Below are positions 17,068-26,388 of a DNA stretch of 64,000 bases, piece by piece. The stretch comes from Pseudomonadota bacterium (GTDB taxonomy: Bacteria; Pseudomonadota; Alphaproteobacteria; Micavibrionales; Micavibrionaceae). Both the position numbers and the translations under genes were made by a program. The notes beneath the pieces are model-generated. The model saw only the letters and a program-made list of their open reading frames with translations, searched no databases and was not told where the DNA came from. Each line of letters starts with the position of its first letter. Position 1 is the stretch's first letter. The DNA lies in contig JAKQEE010000052.1 of the NCBI GenBank assembly GCA_029558635.1, positions 124,001 through 188,000 on the forward strand, in the 5' to 3' direction.

Positions 17068-18092
17068 AATTTCGTTTTCCGTGGGTCGAAGGCGTCGCGC
17101 ACGGCCTCGCCGATAAAAGTGAGGAGGGTGAGCATAATCGCCAGAGAAAAAAACGCGGTCGCGCCAAGCCATGGAGCGTTGATGTTGTTCTTGCCTTGGG
17201 CCAATAGCTCACCCAGAGACGGAGAACCGGGCGGCAGGCCCAAGCCCAGAAAATCAAGCGAGGTCAGGGCGGTGATCGACCCCGTCAGAACGAATGGCAT
17301 CATGGTAAGCGTTGCAACCACGGCGTTAGGGAGGATGTGACGGTGCATCAGGGTAAAGTTGCCGACGCCCAACGCTCTTGCCGCGCGGACGTAATCAAGC
17401 GAGCGAGCGCGGAGGAATTCGGCCCGCACCACGTCAACCAGATGCGTCCATGAAAAGAGCAGCAAGATTAAAAGCAATGTCCAGAATCCGGGAATGAACA
17501 TGGCGGAGAAAATAATCAGGATGTAGAGGCTGGGGAGGGAGGACCAGATTTCGATCACGCGTTGGGCGATCAGATCGACTTTGCCGCCGTAGAAGCCTTG
17601 CATCGCGCCTGCGGCAACGCCGATCAATGACGAGAAAACTGTCAATGCGAGGCCGAAGAGGACGGAGATGCGGAAGCCGTAGAGAACGCGGGCCAGCACG
17701 TCGCGGCCTTGGTCGTCCGTGCCTAACAAATTGTCGGCGGTCGGCGCGGACGGTGCAGGGGATGGCAGGTCGTAGTTGATGGTATCGAAAGAGTACGGGA
17801 TAGGGGCGCGGAGCATCCATCCGTCTTTTTTGATCAGTTCTGCCACATACGGGTCACGGTAATCGGCTTCGGTTTCCAGTTCTCCACCGAACAGCGTTTC
17901 GGGATAGGACTTCAGGAAAGGCACGTAGGTGCTCCCTTTATAGTCCACCAAAAGGGGTTTGCTGTTGGCGATCAGGTTGGCCGACATTGCCACGACGAAT
18001 AGGACAAGAAAAATCCATAGCGACCAGTAGCCGCGTTTGTTGGCTTTGAATTGCGCCCAGCGGCGTTGTGTAACGGGAGAAAAACTAAGCAT
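17064..18092 (-). CDS. yejE: Peptide ABC transporter permease (YejE-like)
   Basis: A 342-aa inner-membrane permease of the DppC/OppC/YejE type. An N-terminal TM (~27-47) is followed by a ~100-residue periplasmic part with GTDQGRDVLARVLYGFR, the typical start of the BPD transport domain, then about five further TM segments. The cytoplasmic EAA loop appears as AARALGVGNFTLMHRHILPN. It pairs with the YejB-like gene that overlaps it by 8 nt upstream and is followed with a 4-nt overlap by an M20 amidohydrolase. The ATPase (yejF) lies apart at 9627. Confidence 0.93.
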   Translation of the reverse strand: MLSFSPVTQRRWAQFKANKRGYWSLWIFLVLFVVAMSANLIANSKPLLVDYKGSTYVPFLKSYPETLFGGELETEADYRDPYVAELIKKDGWMLRAPIPYSFDTINYDLPSPAPSAPTADNLLGTDDQGRDVLARVLYGFRISVLFGLALTVFSSLIGVAAGAMQGFYGGKVDLIAQRVIEIWSSLPSLYILIIFSAMFIPGFWTLLLILLLFSWTHLVDVVRAEFLRARSLDYVRAARALGVGNFTLMHRHILPNAVVATLTMMPFVLTGSITALTSLDFLGLGLPPGSPSLGELLAQGKNNINAPWLGATAFFSLAIMLTLLTFIGEAVRDAFDPRKTKL

Positions 18093-19194
18093 TTGGGCTG
18101 GCCTCGAAATTGATACGGGGATCGACGAGGACGTAGACGATGTCGCGGAGCAGTGTGACGACGAGACCGATCAGGGCATAAATATAAAGTGTGCCCAAGA
18201 CTACCGGATAATCGCGGTTGATAATGGATTCGTAACCGAGCAGCCCCAAACCGTCGAGCGAGAAAATGACCTCGATCAGCAGCGAACCGGTAAAGAAGAT
18301 GTGCATAAAGGCTGCCGGAAATCCGGCAATCACGATCAGCATGGCGTTACGGAAGACATGGCCGTAGAGGACTTTTTTTTCGGGTAGGCCTTTGGCACGG
18401 GCGGTCAGGACGTATTGTTTACCGATTTCATCGAGGAAAGAATTTTTGGTGAGCATGGTCAGGCCCGCAAAACCCGAAATCACCATGGCGCAGACGGGCA
18501 GGGTCATGTGCCAGATATAATCGATGGCCTGTTTCCACCACGGGAAGGTTGCCCAGTCGTCCGATACGATTCCGCGCAAGGGGAAGAGGTCAAAATACCG
18601 CCCGCCTGCAAAAAGGATGATAAGCAGGATGGCAAAGAGGAATGAGGGGATGGCATATCCCACAAAAATAGCGGCAGAGGTCCAGATGTCGAACGGCTGT
18701 CCGTCTTTCACGGCTTTTTTAATGCCCAGCGGGATTGATATCAGATAGATCAGCAGCGTTGACCACAGGCCCAGAGAAATGGAGACGGGCATTTTTTCCA
18801 AAACGAGATCGGTGACCTTCACATCGCGGTAGTAACTCGTCCCCAGATCGAAGCGCAGGTAATTGCCGATCATGGTCATGAAACGTTCGGGGGCAGGTTT
18901 GTCGAAGCCGTACATGGCTTCCAGTTCCTTGACGAATTCGGGGTCGAGACCCTGCGCGCCGCGATATTGGGATGACTGGCCCGTCATTTGTGCGGCCATG
19001 TTCTGTCCGGCCATATCGCCGCTGCCGCCGCCGGAAATCCGTCCGGTGGCTTCCGCGCCGTGGCCTTGCAATTGAGCGATCATCCGCTCGACAGGACCGC
19101 CCGGTACGAACTGGATCACGACAAAGCTGACCAGCAATATTCCGAAGATTGTCGGGATCATCAGGGCAAGGCGACGGAGGATATAATTTAACAT
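18085..19194 (-). CDS. yejB: Peptide ABC transporter permease (YejB-like)
   Basis: A 369-aa permease of the DppB/OppB/YejB type. The first TM carries MLNYILRRLALMIPTIFGI, and FVPGGPVERM is the usual post-TM1 motif. YejB-type proteins carry a periplasmic Gly/Gln-rich insertion, seen here around residues 43-85 (GRISGGGSGDMAG and similar). About five more TM segments and the EAA loop (TARAKGLPEKKVLYGHVFRN) follow. It is the first gene of the yejB-yejE-amidohydrolase transcript. Confidence 0.93.
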   Translation of the reverse strand: MLNYILRRLALMIPTIFGILLVSFVVIQFVPGGPVERMIAQLQGHGAEATGRISGGGSGDMAGQNMAAQMTGQSSQYRGAQGLDPEFVKELEAMYGFDKPAPERFMTMIGNYLRFDLGTSYYRDVKVTDLVLEKMPVSISLGLWSTLLIYLISIPLGIKKAVKDGQPFDIWTSAAIFVGYAIPSFLFAILLIILFAGGRYFDLFPLRGIVSDDWATFPWWKQAIDYIWHMTLPVCAMVISGFAGLTMLTKNSFLDEIGKQYVLTARAKGLPEKKVLYGHVFRNAMLIVIAGFPAAFMHIFFTGSLLIEVIFSLDGLGLLGYESIINRDYPVVLGTLYIYALIGLVVTLLRDIVYVLVDPRINFEASPNA

Positions 19195-19245
19195 ACCGCC
19201 ATTGAATCATATTATGGACAGATGTTCCAGTGGCCAAACGCTGTT

Positions 19246-20160
19246 TTACAGGTTTAGTGGGCTAGGCGACGGGGCTGTGGAAGTCGGGTTGCGGGGGATG
19301 TCTTGTGTCGCTATTTGAATTTCCAGTGGCGACGATGCTTCGTTAACCGCCAATCTTATGGCATTGGGAGTTTTGTCTGAAATCCGGAGCTCGCCTTCTT
19401 TTATAAAATACACCATTTCCGGTGGGTCTTCGCCGATATTCATTCCCAGTCTTTCATTGATTTGTTTTCGTTCTTCCATCGCCTTGGCGTAGTCTTCTCG
19501 ACTTGCATAGATGTCTATTTTTATAGCCGTTCCCTTCAACTTTTCATCCCAGTCATCTTTTTGCTCGCCGTGGGCGGCTCCCCATATGGCGATGGATTTT
19601 CCTTGGGATGTCGCGTTCATGAATTCTGCCGTCTGGCTATCATTGGTTCGAGCTTTGTGGAATGCCCGCTCGGCCTCAATATTCTCTTCGGAAGTTATTA
19701 TTTCTAATGCAAATTGAGCGTTGGCAAGCATCGATTTTTTCATTTCATCGAAGCCGTTGCCATGATCCCCGCAATGGACGCTTATTCCGAGTTTGGAAGC
19801 CATTGTTGTCGTCGTGTATAATTGATCGACCAAGGCTCGGTCCTCAATTGTGTCATTCAAGTACATCCCACTGTCTTTCAGCGCTTGTGTAAATTCTTCG
19901 CGGGTGCTGATTTTACCGGATGCCAGCTTATCGATGGCGGGCTGATTTTTTGTGTGAATCTCAAGGTAAAGATCAGTAGTGCCCACTTCTGCGTAGGTAA
20001 CCAATGCCTCTTTCCCGTACAGGGCATTTAGAATGTCGGGATTCTCGTGGTTGCTTTCGCCGATCAGGATGTGGTCGGCGTACGGTCCTGCCGCTCTCAG
20101 AGTGTCAGCGAGTCCTATTTTTCTTGTATATGTTTTTTGCCCCGAGTCCACGCGTCTCAC
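19246..20160 (-). CDS. Uncharacterised protein, possible EreA/ChaN-type fold
   Basis: 304 aa with a GTG start; either 20160 or the in-frame GTG at 20151 is possible, with AAAGG better spaced for the latter. Visible motifs are ILIGESNHENPD near residue 30, LEIHTKNQPAID and IWGAAHGEQ. This GExxH ... E ... GxxH pattern resembles the erythromycin esterase/ChaN/TraB-like superfamily, whose members bind haem or hydrolyse esters, but similarity is weak. There is no signal peptide; the last ~20 residues are Pro/Ser-rich. It sits between the yejB operon and a phosphatase gene with no clear functional link. Confidence 0.6.
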   Translation of the reverse strand: MRRVDSGQKTYTRKIGLADTLRAAGPYADHILIGESNHENPDILNALYGKEALVTYAEVGTTDLYLEIHTKNQPAIDKLASGKISTREEFTQALKDSGMYLNDTIEDRALVDQLYTTTTMASKLGISVHCGDHGNGFDEMKKSMLANAQFALEIITSEENIEAERAFHKARTNDSQTAEFMNATSQGKSIAIWGAAHGEQKDDWDEKLKGTAIKIDIYASREDYAKAMEERKQINERLGMNIGEDPPEMVYFIKEGELRISDKTPNAIRLAVNEASSPLEIQIATQDIPRNPTSTAPSPSPLNL

Positions 20161-20218
20161 ACCTTTGTCCCGAAGTCATAATATATATGTAAAATATTAA
20201 CGGAGTGTTAGGATTTGT

Positions 20219-20830
20219 TTAAGGTCTTATGTTCCAGTGGGTAACGCGCCAGTTTTTGCCTTTTTCACATTCCAGAATGCCGTAGGCGCCGGTCGAGAGT
20301 TTCAGGGGGACGTTTTCGTCTTTTTTGGCCAGGGCGAGGGCAAAGCGGGCAATACCGTTGCTGGTCACGGCAAAGACCGTCTGGTTTTCGAATTCTTCCA
20401 CGCATTGTTTCAGGAAATTCTTCCAGTTCAGGATAATTTCCGGCGGGCGGGGGGACCAGTCTTCGGGCATGACGGCTTCGCGGTCCCATTTTTCGAGGGT
20501 GGATTCGCCCAAACGTTCGATGACTTTATCCTCGGGCTGGTTTTCGTCGGGGCCGTAGTCGATTTCATTGAGGAAATCGAGCGGCGAGGATGGTTTGGTG
20601 CAGCCCATCGGCAGGCAGATCAGACGGGCTGTGTCAATCGTGCGCCGTAGATGTGACGTGAATACACGAGCCGGTTTTATGTTTAGTCCTTTAAGATGGT
20701 GACCGAGACGCAGAGCTTGCTCTTCACCTTCGCAGGTTATGGGAAGATCGGTACGCGCGCCGACGCGGGTCAGGATATCCCCTTTCCTGAAAGTATTGCC
20801 GTGGCGGATGATAACCAGTCTAGTCGGCAT
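20219..20830 (-). CDS. Histidine phosphatase family protein
   Basis: A 203-aa member of the phosphoglycerate mutase-like superfamily. The catalytic RHGNT motif is at residues 9-13, the second conserved Arg in TSHLRRTIDTA and the late catalytic His/Glu region in VTSNGIARF. The specific substrate is unknown; roles in the family range from sugar phosphates to protein dephosphorylation (SixA-like proteins are shorter). Its start overlaps the O-antigen-ligase-like gene upstream by 11 nt and it follows kdsB in the same run, so an envelope-sugar phosphate role is plausible but inferred. Confidence 0.85.
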   Translation of the reverse strand: MPTRLVIIRHGNTFRKGDILTRVGARTDLPITCEGEEQALRLGHHLKGLNIKPARVFTSHLRRTIDTARLICLPMGCTKPSSPLDFLNEIDYGPDENQPEDKVIERLGESTLEKWDREAVMPEDWSPRPPEIILNWKNFLKQCVEEFENQTVFAVTSNGIARFALALAKKDENVPLKLSTGAYGILECEKGKNWRVTHWNIRP

Positions 20831-22469
20831 TGATTTGTTGCCTCATCGTTTCAATGTCTTTTCGTGTGGCCTTGGGATAGGGGTAAATCAATCCTTTTTC
20901 AAGAGTTTTTCGCGCCAAATCTTTGTGCCCTGCGCCAAGATCCAGCGTAATTGCGAATTTGCGCGCGGGCCAGAAAGCTGGATTGAGGGCGAGGCTTTTC
21001 TCCAGCAACCTTTGTGTTTCAATGGGTTTTTCGGGGGCGTTCAAAAAGATGGCTTGCGCACGAAGGAACGGAATTTCGGCATTCAGAGGGTTTGCGCGTT
21101 CGGCTTCGTCGAGCAATTTTCCGGCTTGGCTCAAGTCCTTTTGCGGCATCATAAACATAAAACGCACGGCCATTATCCGGCAATCGGGGAAATCAGGATC
21201 GGCGTCTTCGAGGCAGGCAGTCATGGCCGCATCGAAGCGGGGCTGGTTATGAAGATGGGCGGACTTTTTGACTTCGCCCCAGATCATGAATGTATAAAGG
21301 GCTGAGACAGAAAGATAGGTGGTGAGGAGCAATGTTATCAATAGGCTTCCCGAAAAAAACAGGGAGGTCTTATGCGGCTCGGTGTGCGGGTCGTGATGGT
21401 TCGAGCGGATCAGGCCCAGTGCAAACCCCATTACTACCAAAAACGCCACGACGTGCAATGGGTAGGTGAGGTGCATCGAGATCAACAGGATGGTCAGGAG
21501 TGCGGCGGGGAGAGCATTGCGGGTTTTGTTTTTTAGAGCTATCCATCCGGCCAGAACGAAGATGCTGTAGAGAAGAATGGTTGCGGGCCATCCTGATTCC
21601 ACCGCCATCTGCAACGGGTCCATGTGGGTCATGTAGCCCAGAGAATTGTCCCCTTCGAGGCGGAAGGGTGGATATTGCAGATGGAATGTTCCAAGGCCAA
21701 GTCCTGTCAGTGGCTTGATCCACGACATGTCCCATGCGGCGGACCATAGGGCCAGACGGCCTGTGGAATGATCCAGTGTGTGGGTGATGCGGTCGCCGAA
21801 GCCAGTGAAGATGGTCATGACTCCGATCAGGATGGTCATGGCCAATGTGCCGACGATCAGGTTGAAGCGTTTCGATTTTTCCCAGTGGGCAGGAGAGAGA
21901 GAAAAATAGACGCCCAGTCCCGCAATGAGGGCGAGGAAGGCTGTGCGGCTTTCGGTGGTAATGAGAGCGGCGAGAAAGAGCGGAACGGCGTAGAGAGTAT
22001 ATCTGTTTTTGAAAGAGGCAATCGCGGCAAACGCCATCAGAATGCCTAGCAGGTTGGCATCTTCGAACGGGAAGTCGGGGCGTTTGATATTGTGTCCGAA
22101 TTGCCAGAGCGTGTAGAAGGCCAGAAGTCCGGCGGTGGCAATCAATGGCGAGGTCAGGTTGGTGCGATAGGTCACCGTTACCATATAAGAGAGCGGCAGG
22201 GCGCCGAAAATCAGCCATGTGATTTTGGAAGGGAAAGGAACCGGGCTTAATAACCCTGAGATACCCCAAAGAAGCCAGAGGCTCAGTAACGTCAACAAAA
22301 GAGGATCGGTCGAGGATAGGTTTATCAGGCGATTGCCGAGGATCAGCGTGACGGCCATCACTATAAAGGGAACCAGAATGAGCGGCAGGTCGGCGGATTG
22401 GGGGATCAGGCCCAGAAGAAAGGGGATACCCAACAGAAAAGGCGAGAAAAAGAGAACCACCCGTTTCAT
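20820..22469 (-). CDS. O-antigen ligase/polymerase-like membrane protein
   Basis: A 549-aa protein with about 10-12 transmembrane segments in the first ~400 residues, followed by a ~130-residue periplasmic TPR-like tail (AGKLLDEAERANPLNAEIPFLRAQA). A Wzy/WaaL-type signature is visible: GLGLGTFHLQYPPFR with MTHMDPLQMAVESGW, the periplasmic loop where ligases carry their key Arg/His residues. It is 4 nt coupled (ATGA) to kdsB and followed by a phosphatase gene, fitting LPS or capsule assembly. Whether it is a ligase or a polymerase is not decided. Confidence 0.82.
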   Translation of the reverse strand: MKRVVLFFSPFLLGIPFLLGLIPQSADLPLILVPFIVMAVTLILGNRLINLSSTDPLLLTLLSLWLLWGISGLLSPVPFPSKITWLIFGALPLSYMVTVTYRTNLTSPLIATAGLLAFYTLWQFGHNIKRPDFPFEDANLLGILMAFAAIASFKNRYTLYAVPLFLAALITTESRTAFLALIAGLGVYFSLSPAHWEKSKRFNLIVGTLAMTILIGVMTIFTGFGDRITHTLDHSTGRLALWSAAWDMSWIKPLTGLGLGTFHLQYPPFRLEGDNSLGYMTHMDPLQMAVESGWPATILLYSIFVLAGWIALKNKTRNALPAALLTILLISMHLTYPLHVVAFLVVMGFALGLIRSNHHDPHTEPHKTSLFFSGSLLITLLLTTYLSVSALYTFMIWGEVKKSAHLHNQPRFDAAMTACLEDADPDFPDCRIMAVRFMFMMPQKDLSQAGKLLDEAERANPLNAEIPFLRAQAIFLNAPEKPIETQRLLEKSLALNPAFWPARKFAITLDLGAGHKDLARKTLEKGLIYPYPKATRKDIETMRQQINAD

Positions 22470-23248
22470 GACAGGAGTTGTTCGGCCCGCGCCAGATCTT
22501 CGGGAGAGTCAATTCCGGTCATGGCGGGGCGACCTTTGTAATCGACAACCACCGTCTGGATCGTCATTCCGTTTTCAAGGGCGCGAAGTTGTTCGAGGCC
22601 TTCGAGCGTTTCGTAATGCGACGGGGGTAACGCGATGTATTTCTCAAGAGATGTGCGTTTGTATCCGTACAATCCAATGTGACGATAGATGGGGGAAAGC
22701 GGTGTGCTGCGGTCCTCCTTGCGGATCGCGGGGATAATGTTTTTCGAAAACCACAGAGCGCGGCCCGAATTATTTATCACGGCGGTCGTTCCGGAGAAGG
22801 GTGTGGTTTTTTTGTTGTTGCGTAACTGATCCAGTTCTTCCCACGAGAGTTGCGTCATAGGGGTGATGATGTCGGCCTCTTTGTTATTTACAAAAGTGTC
22901 GATCAGTGCCGAAACAAAGTCCGGAGGGGTCAGTGGTGCGTCACCTTGCAGGTTGATGATGAAATCGGGGTTTGTTTCCAGTTGCGATGCGGCGTCCATC
23001 ACGCGGTCGGTGCCGGTTGCACAATCGGGTGAGGTCATCAGGGCGGGGATGCTGTATTCACGGCAGAAATCGGCAATGCGACTGTCGTCCGTTGCGATGT
23101 GGACGGTTGCACCCGCGTGGGTTGCTGCCGCGGTGCGGGCGATATCATAGACGTGATGAATCATGGCTTTGCCCTTCAGCAAGGCCATGGGTTTGCCGGG
23201 GAAGCGGGTTGATCCGTAACGGGCGGGAATGATGATTGCGGTTTTCAT
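22466..23248 (-). CDS. kdsB: 3-deoxy-manno-octulosonate cytidylyltransferase
   Basis: Activates Kdo with CTP to CMP-Kdo for lipid A-core synthesis, in the cytoplasm. At 260 aa it has the family length. The N-terminal IIPARYGSTRFPGKPM nucleotide-binding signature is intact and NLQGDAPL is the DxD-like region; YRHIGLYGYK and TLEGLEQLRALENG are characteristic of KdsB. It is the first gene of a coupled set with the O-antigen-ligase-like gene and the phosphatase; a 4-nt gap separates it from the preceding YejA-like gene. Confidence 0.96.
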   Translation of the reverse strand: MKTAIIIPARYGSTRFPGKPMALLKGKAMIHHVYDIARTAAATHAGATVHIATDDSRIADFCREYSIPALMTSPDCATGTDRVMDAASQLETNPDFIINLQGDAPLTPPDFVSALIDTFVNNKEADIITPMTQLSWEELDQLRNNKKTTPFSGTTAVINNSGRALWFSKNIIPAIRKEDRSTPLSPIYRHIGLYGYKRTSLEKYIALPPSHYETLEGLEQLRALENGMTIQTVVVDYKGRPAMTGIDSPEDLARAEQLLS

Positions 23249-23252
23249 TTTG

Positions 23253-25040
23253 TTATTCCTTCACCCACCATGTATCGAGAATAGCAGGGGTAAGGCCCGA
23301 CAATTTTTCGGGGTGATCGAGTTTGGTCCACCATGCCAGACGCCATTTGTTATAGTACCAGTTCGGAATGGTATAGAAATTCCATTGCAGGACGCGGTCG
23401 AGCGCGTGGCAGGACGTTACCAGTTCCTCACGCGTGTCGGCGGCGATGATGTTGTCCACCAATGTGTCGACGACGGGGTTTTTGACGCCGATATAATTGC
23501 GCGACCCGTTGATGTCGGCCTTGGCAGATGACCAAAATTCGCGTTGTTCGTTGCCTGGGCTGCTTGATTGCGGGATGACGCCGATGGTCATGTCAAAATC
23601 GAAATTCTGCATGCGGTTTTGATATTGGGCGTCGTCGATCACGCGGAAGGTCGCGGCGACGCCGATTTTTTTCAAATTTTGGGTGAAGGGCAAGATCCAG
23701 CGTTCGAAAGCGGGGTTGGCATCGACCAGTTCAAATTCCAAACGCGTTCCGGTTTTCTCGTGAACACGCACACCGTCTTTGCCCAGTTTATATCCTGCGG
23801 CGTCGAGAATGTCGGATGCGCGTTTCAGATTGGCACGGACATTGCCCGACCCGTCGGTTTTTGGCGGATTATATTCGGTTGTGAACACTTCCGAAGGGAG
23901 CTGGTTTTTGAATGGTTCGAGGATCTGCAATTCTGCTGGGGAGGGGAGTCCTGTGGCGGCGAGGTCCGAGTTTTCAAAATAGGAACGGGTGCGGGTGTAA
24001 GAGCTGTAAGCGAATTGTTTGTTTTCCCATTCGAAGTCGAAGGCATAGGCCAGAGCTTCGCGGACTTGTCTGTCGGCAAAAACGGGGCGGCGGGTATTGT
24101 AGAGAAAACCCTGCAACCCTGTGGGGCGGTCGTTCTCGATTTCCTGTTTGGTGATGCGTCCGTCTTTGACTTGGGGAACGTCGTAGGCACTTTGCCAGAG
24201 TTTGGCGACGTTTTCCTGTTGCAAGTCAAATTCGCCCGCAAAAAATGCTTCGAGCGCAACGTTCTGGTCGCGGTAATAGGTGTAGACGATCTTGTCGAAA
24301 TTGTAGCGGCCCTTATTCACGGGGAGGTCTTTTCCCCACCAGTCGGGATTGCGCGTGAATTCGATGGAGCGGCCAGCGGTGACATTCGAAATTTTATAAG
24401 GGCCTGCTGCGACGGGCGGGGTGAGGGTGGTTTCGGCAAAATTTTTACCTGTCCAGTAATGTTTCGGCAAGATCGGCATTTGCGCGATGATGAGCGGTAG
24501 TTCGCGGTTATTTTTGGACGCGAGGTGAAAGGTAACTTTGTCGGAGGCGTCGGCGGTGACGTTTTTCACATCCGTATAGTAGGCGCGGTAAAACGGGGCG
24601 CCGTCTTTTACAAGCGTATTAAACGTCCAGACGATGTCGTCGGCGGTCAGAGGTTTGCTGTCATCCCATACGGCTTTCGGATTTAGGGTAAATGTTACGG
24701 AGCTTTTGTCGGCGGCGAGGGCAACGTCACTTGCGACATATCCGTACATGGTGAATGGTTCGTCATAGGATTGAACCATCAGGGTAGGGTTGGTGAGAGC
24801 ATCGATGCCGTCGGCGGATGCACCCTTGATAATGTACGGGTTAACGTTGTCAAACGTCCCGATGGAGGAGAGTTTGAGTGTGCCGCCCTTTGGCGCGCCC
24901 GGGTTGGTGTAGTCGAAATGGGTAAAGTCTGCGGGGTATTTTATGTCCCCATACAGCGAAAGTGCGTAATCGGCAGAGGCGGAATGGAGCGGGGCAGCCG
25001 AAAACGTGAAAAGCAGGGCTGCGGCGAGAAGGAATTTCAT
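23253..25040 (-). CDS. Extracellular solute-binding protein, YejA-like
   Basis: A 595-aa family 5 (peptide) periplasmic receptor. The start at 25040 gives a clean Sec signal peptide (MKFLLAAALLFTFSAAPLHSASA), while the longer frame to 25133 would precede it. YejA hallmarks: ADFTHFDYTNPGAPKGGTLKLSS near residue 35, RRPVFADRQVREALAYAFDFEWENKQ and a C-terminal WNFYTIPNWYYNKWRLAWW segment. It likely feeds YejB/E/F. A second paralogue is at 57873-59678 (shared HFDYxNPxAPKGGT). It lies in a minus-strand run with kdsB downstream. Confidence 0.9.
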   Translation of the reverse strand: MKFLLAAALLFTFSAAPLHSASADYALSLYGDIKYPADFTHFDYTNPGAPKGGTLKLSSIGTFDNVNPYIIKGASADGIDALTNPTLMVQSYDEPFTMYGYVASDVALAADKSSVTFTLNPKAVWDDSKPLTADDIVWTFNTLVKDGAPFYRAYYTDVKNVTADASDKVTFHLASKNNRELPLIIAQMPILPKHYWTGKNFAETTLTPPVAAGPYKISNVTAGRSIEFTRNPDWWGKDLPVNKGRYNFDKIVYTYYRDQNVALEAFFAGEFDLQQENVAKLWQSAYDVPQVKDGRITKQEIENDRPTGLQGFLYNTRRPVFADRQVREALAYAFDFEWENKQFAYSSYTRTRSYFENSDLAATGLPSPAELQILEPFKNQLPSEVFTTEYNPPKTDGSGNVRANLKRASDILDAAGYKLGKDGVRVHEKTGTRLEFELVDANPAFERWILPFTQNLKKIGVAATFRVIDDAQYQNRMQNFDFDMTIGVIPQSSSPGNEQREFWSSAKADINGSRNYIGVKNPVVDTLVDNIIAADTREELVTSCHALDRVLQWNFYTIPNWYYNKWRLAWWTKLDHPEKLSGLTPAILDTWWVKE

Positions 25041-25056
25041 GGTTTTATCCTTTATT

Positions 25057-26388
25057 TCAGGCGACGTGTTTGCGGTAGGCCATTTCGAGATCGGGGCGGC
25101 CAAAGAGATAGCCTTCGCCATAGTCGATTTCAAAGTCGAGCAGTTCCAGAAGATCGTGTTCGTGTTCGAATTTTTCGACGATCAGTTTCAGGCCGGATTC
25201 ATCAAGGCGCGATTTCAGGCGGGCTAAATCCATTTCGCCGCTGGACGATCCACACAGTTCGATGAGTTTGTCGGACGAGACTTTCAGAAAGACAAATCCG
25301 TTTTCGGCGATACGGTCATCGTTGATTTCGAGGGTTGGCAAGTTGTCGAGAGAGAATTTGCACCCCAATTGCGCCAGTCCGTCGATGATGCGTATCACGG
25401 CGGGCGGGAGTTTCAGATAGTCGGCATATTGCAATTCAAAAATCAGATTATGCGCCAGATCGCGGCGGGAGCGGACGAATTCCAGCAGATCGGTCATATA
25501 CATGTGGTTTTTGAAGACGCGGACCGAGATGTTGAGGAAGTAGCCGATGTTCAACCCCTTGCGGGCATCCGAGCGGATCGTGTCGATGGTGTGGATCAAC
25601 AGCAGGTGGTCGAGATTTTCAATCGTTGTTTCTTTTTCGGCCAGCGGGCGGTAGGTGTTTGCCGGCAGGTAAATTCCGGCGCGGGCGCGGATGCGGGCGA
25701 AGAGTTCAAGATAGGTGATTTTGCGCGAGGGCAGTTTGACAATCGGTTGCGCAAAAATTTCGATTTTATCGTTTTGGACTGCGTGATTGATCAGTTCACT
25801 CAATACCGCGTCGCTGTAGTTCGGGACCTCTTCTTCGGGGCGTCGCTGCTCTTTCGGAGAAGACATCAAAATGGATTTGTATTTATCCGCGACCTCTTGG
25901 GCGTGCTCGTGCTGTTCGTTGGCGGGCTTTTGGCGCGGCATAAAGGATGGGCGCATGCGGTTGCCCATTTTTTCCAGAGATTTTTTGACGGCGCCCATCG
26001 CGGTTTCAGGTTTTTCTTCCGGTGTTTCTTTCAGAACGTTGAATTTCTTGATTTCCTTTTGCAAGGTCAGCGCGGTTTGCACCATGTCGTCTTTCAAGGA
26101 CTCTACATCGTTTTTAGTGCGGGCGATTTCGCGATTTAAAAAGTCTTGCTGTTTACCGAGTTTGTCGACTTTTTTTGTGATGGCAGTCTCATTGGAGCGG
26201 CGGGTGAGGGAGTCGTAACCGAATGCTCCGGCTAGTGTCAAAAATCCCGCCATCGAACCTGCTGCTGTACCACCAAAAATTTGCGCAGTGGTGGCGATGG
26301 TCATTATTCCACCGCAGGCGTATACCCCCAGCCACAAGGACGGGTATTTCGTCAGCGATTCAATTGCGGATTTATGCGGAGCGGGCAT
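25057..26388 (-). CDS. Membrane-anchored degenerate EAL domain protein
   Basis: 443 aa: N-terminal hydrophobic segments (~18-60), a coiled coil (~65-120), a basic/low-complexity linker and a C-terminal EAL-like domain (~200-440). The c-di-GMP phosphodiesterase residues are largely lost: ELF replaces EAL/EVL, FELQYAD replaces the FExTE motif, and FSLDNLP stands where DDFG is expected. It is therefore unlikely to hydrolyse c-di-GMP and may be a receptor or scaffold, like other enzymatically inert EAL proteins. A PAS-EAL protein with intact motifs is encoded at 55334. It overlaps pyrD's 3' end by 17 nt. Confidence 0.82.
   Translation of the reverse strand: MPAPHKSAIESLTKYPSLWLGVYACGGIMTIATTAQIFGGTAAGSMAGFLTLAGAFGYDSLTRRSNETAITKKVDKLGKQQDFLNREIARTKNDVESLKDDMVQTALTLQKEIKKFNVLKETPEEKPETAMGAVKKSLEKMGNRMRPSFMPRQKPANEQHEHAQEVADKYKSILMSSPKEQRRPEEEVPNYSDAVLSELINHAVQNDKIEIFAQPIVKLPSRKITYLELFARIRARAGIYLPANTYRPLAEKETTIENLDHLLLIHTIDTIRSDARKGLNIGYFLNISVRVFKNHMYMTDLLEFVRSRRDLAHNLIFELQYADYLKLPPAVIRIIDGLAQLGCKFSLDNLPTLEINDDRIAENGFVFLKVSSDKLIELCGSSSGEMDLARLKSRLDESGLKLIVEKFEHEHDLLELLDFEIDYGEGYLFGRPDLEMAYRKHVA

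Noticed and set aside
23568..24500. 310-codon plus-strand frame opposite the YejA-like gene
   Set aside because: Shadow of the receptor gene; no motif, no ribosome binding site.
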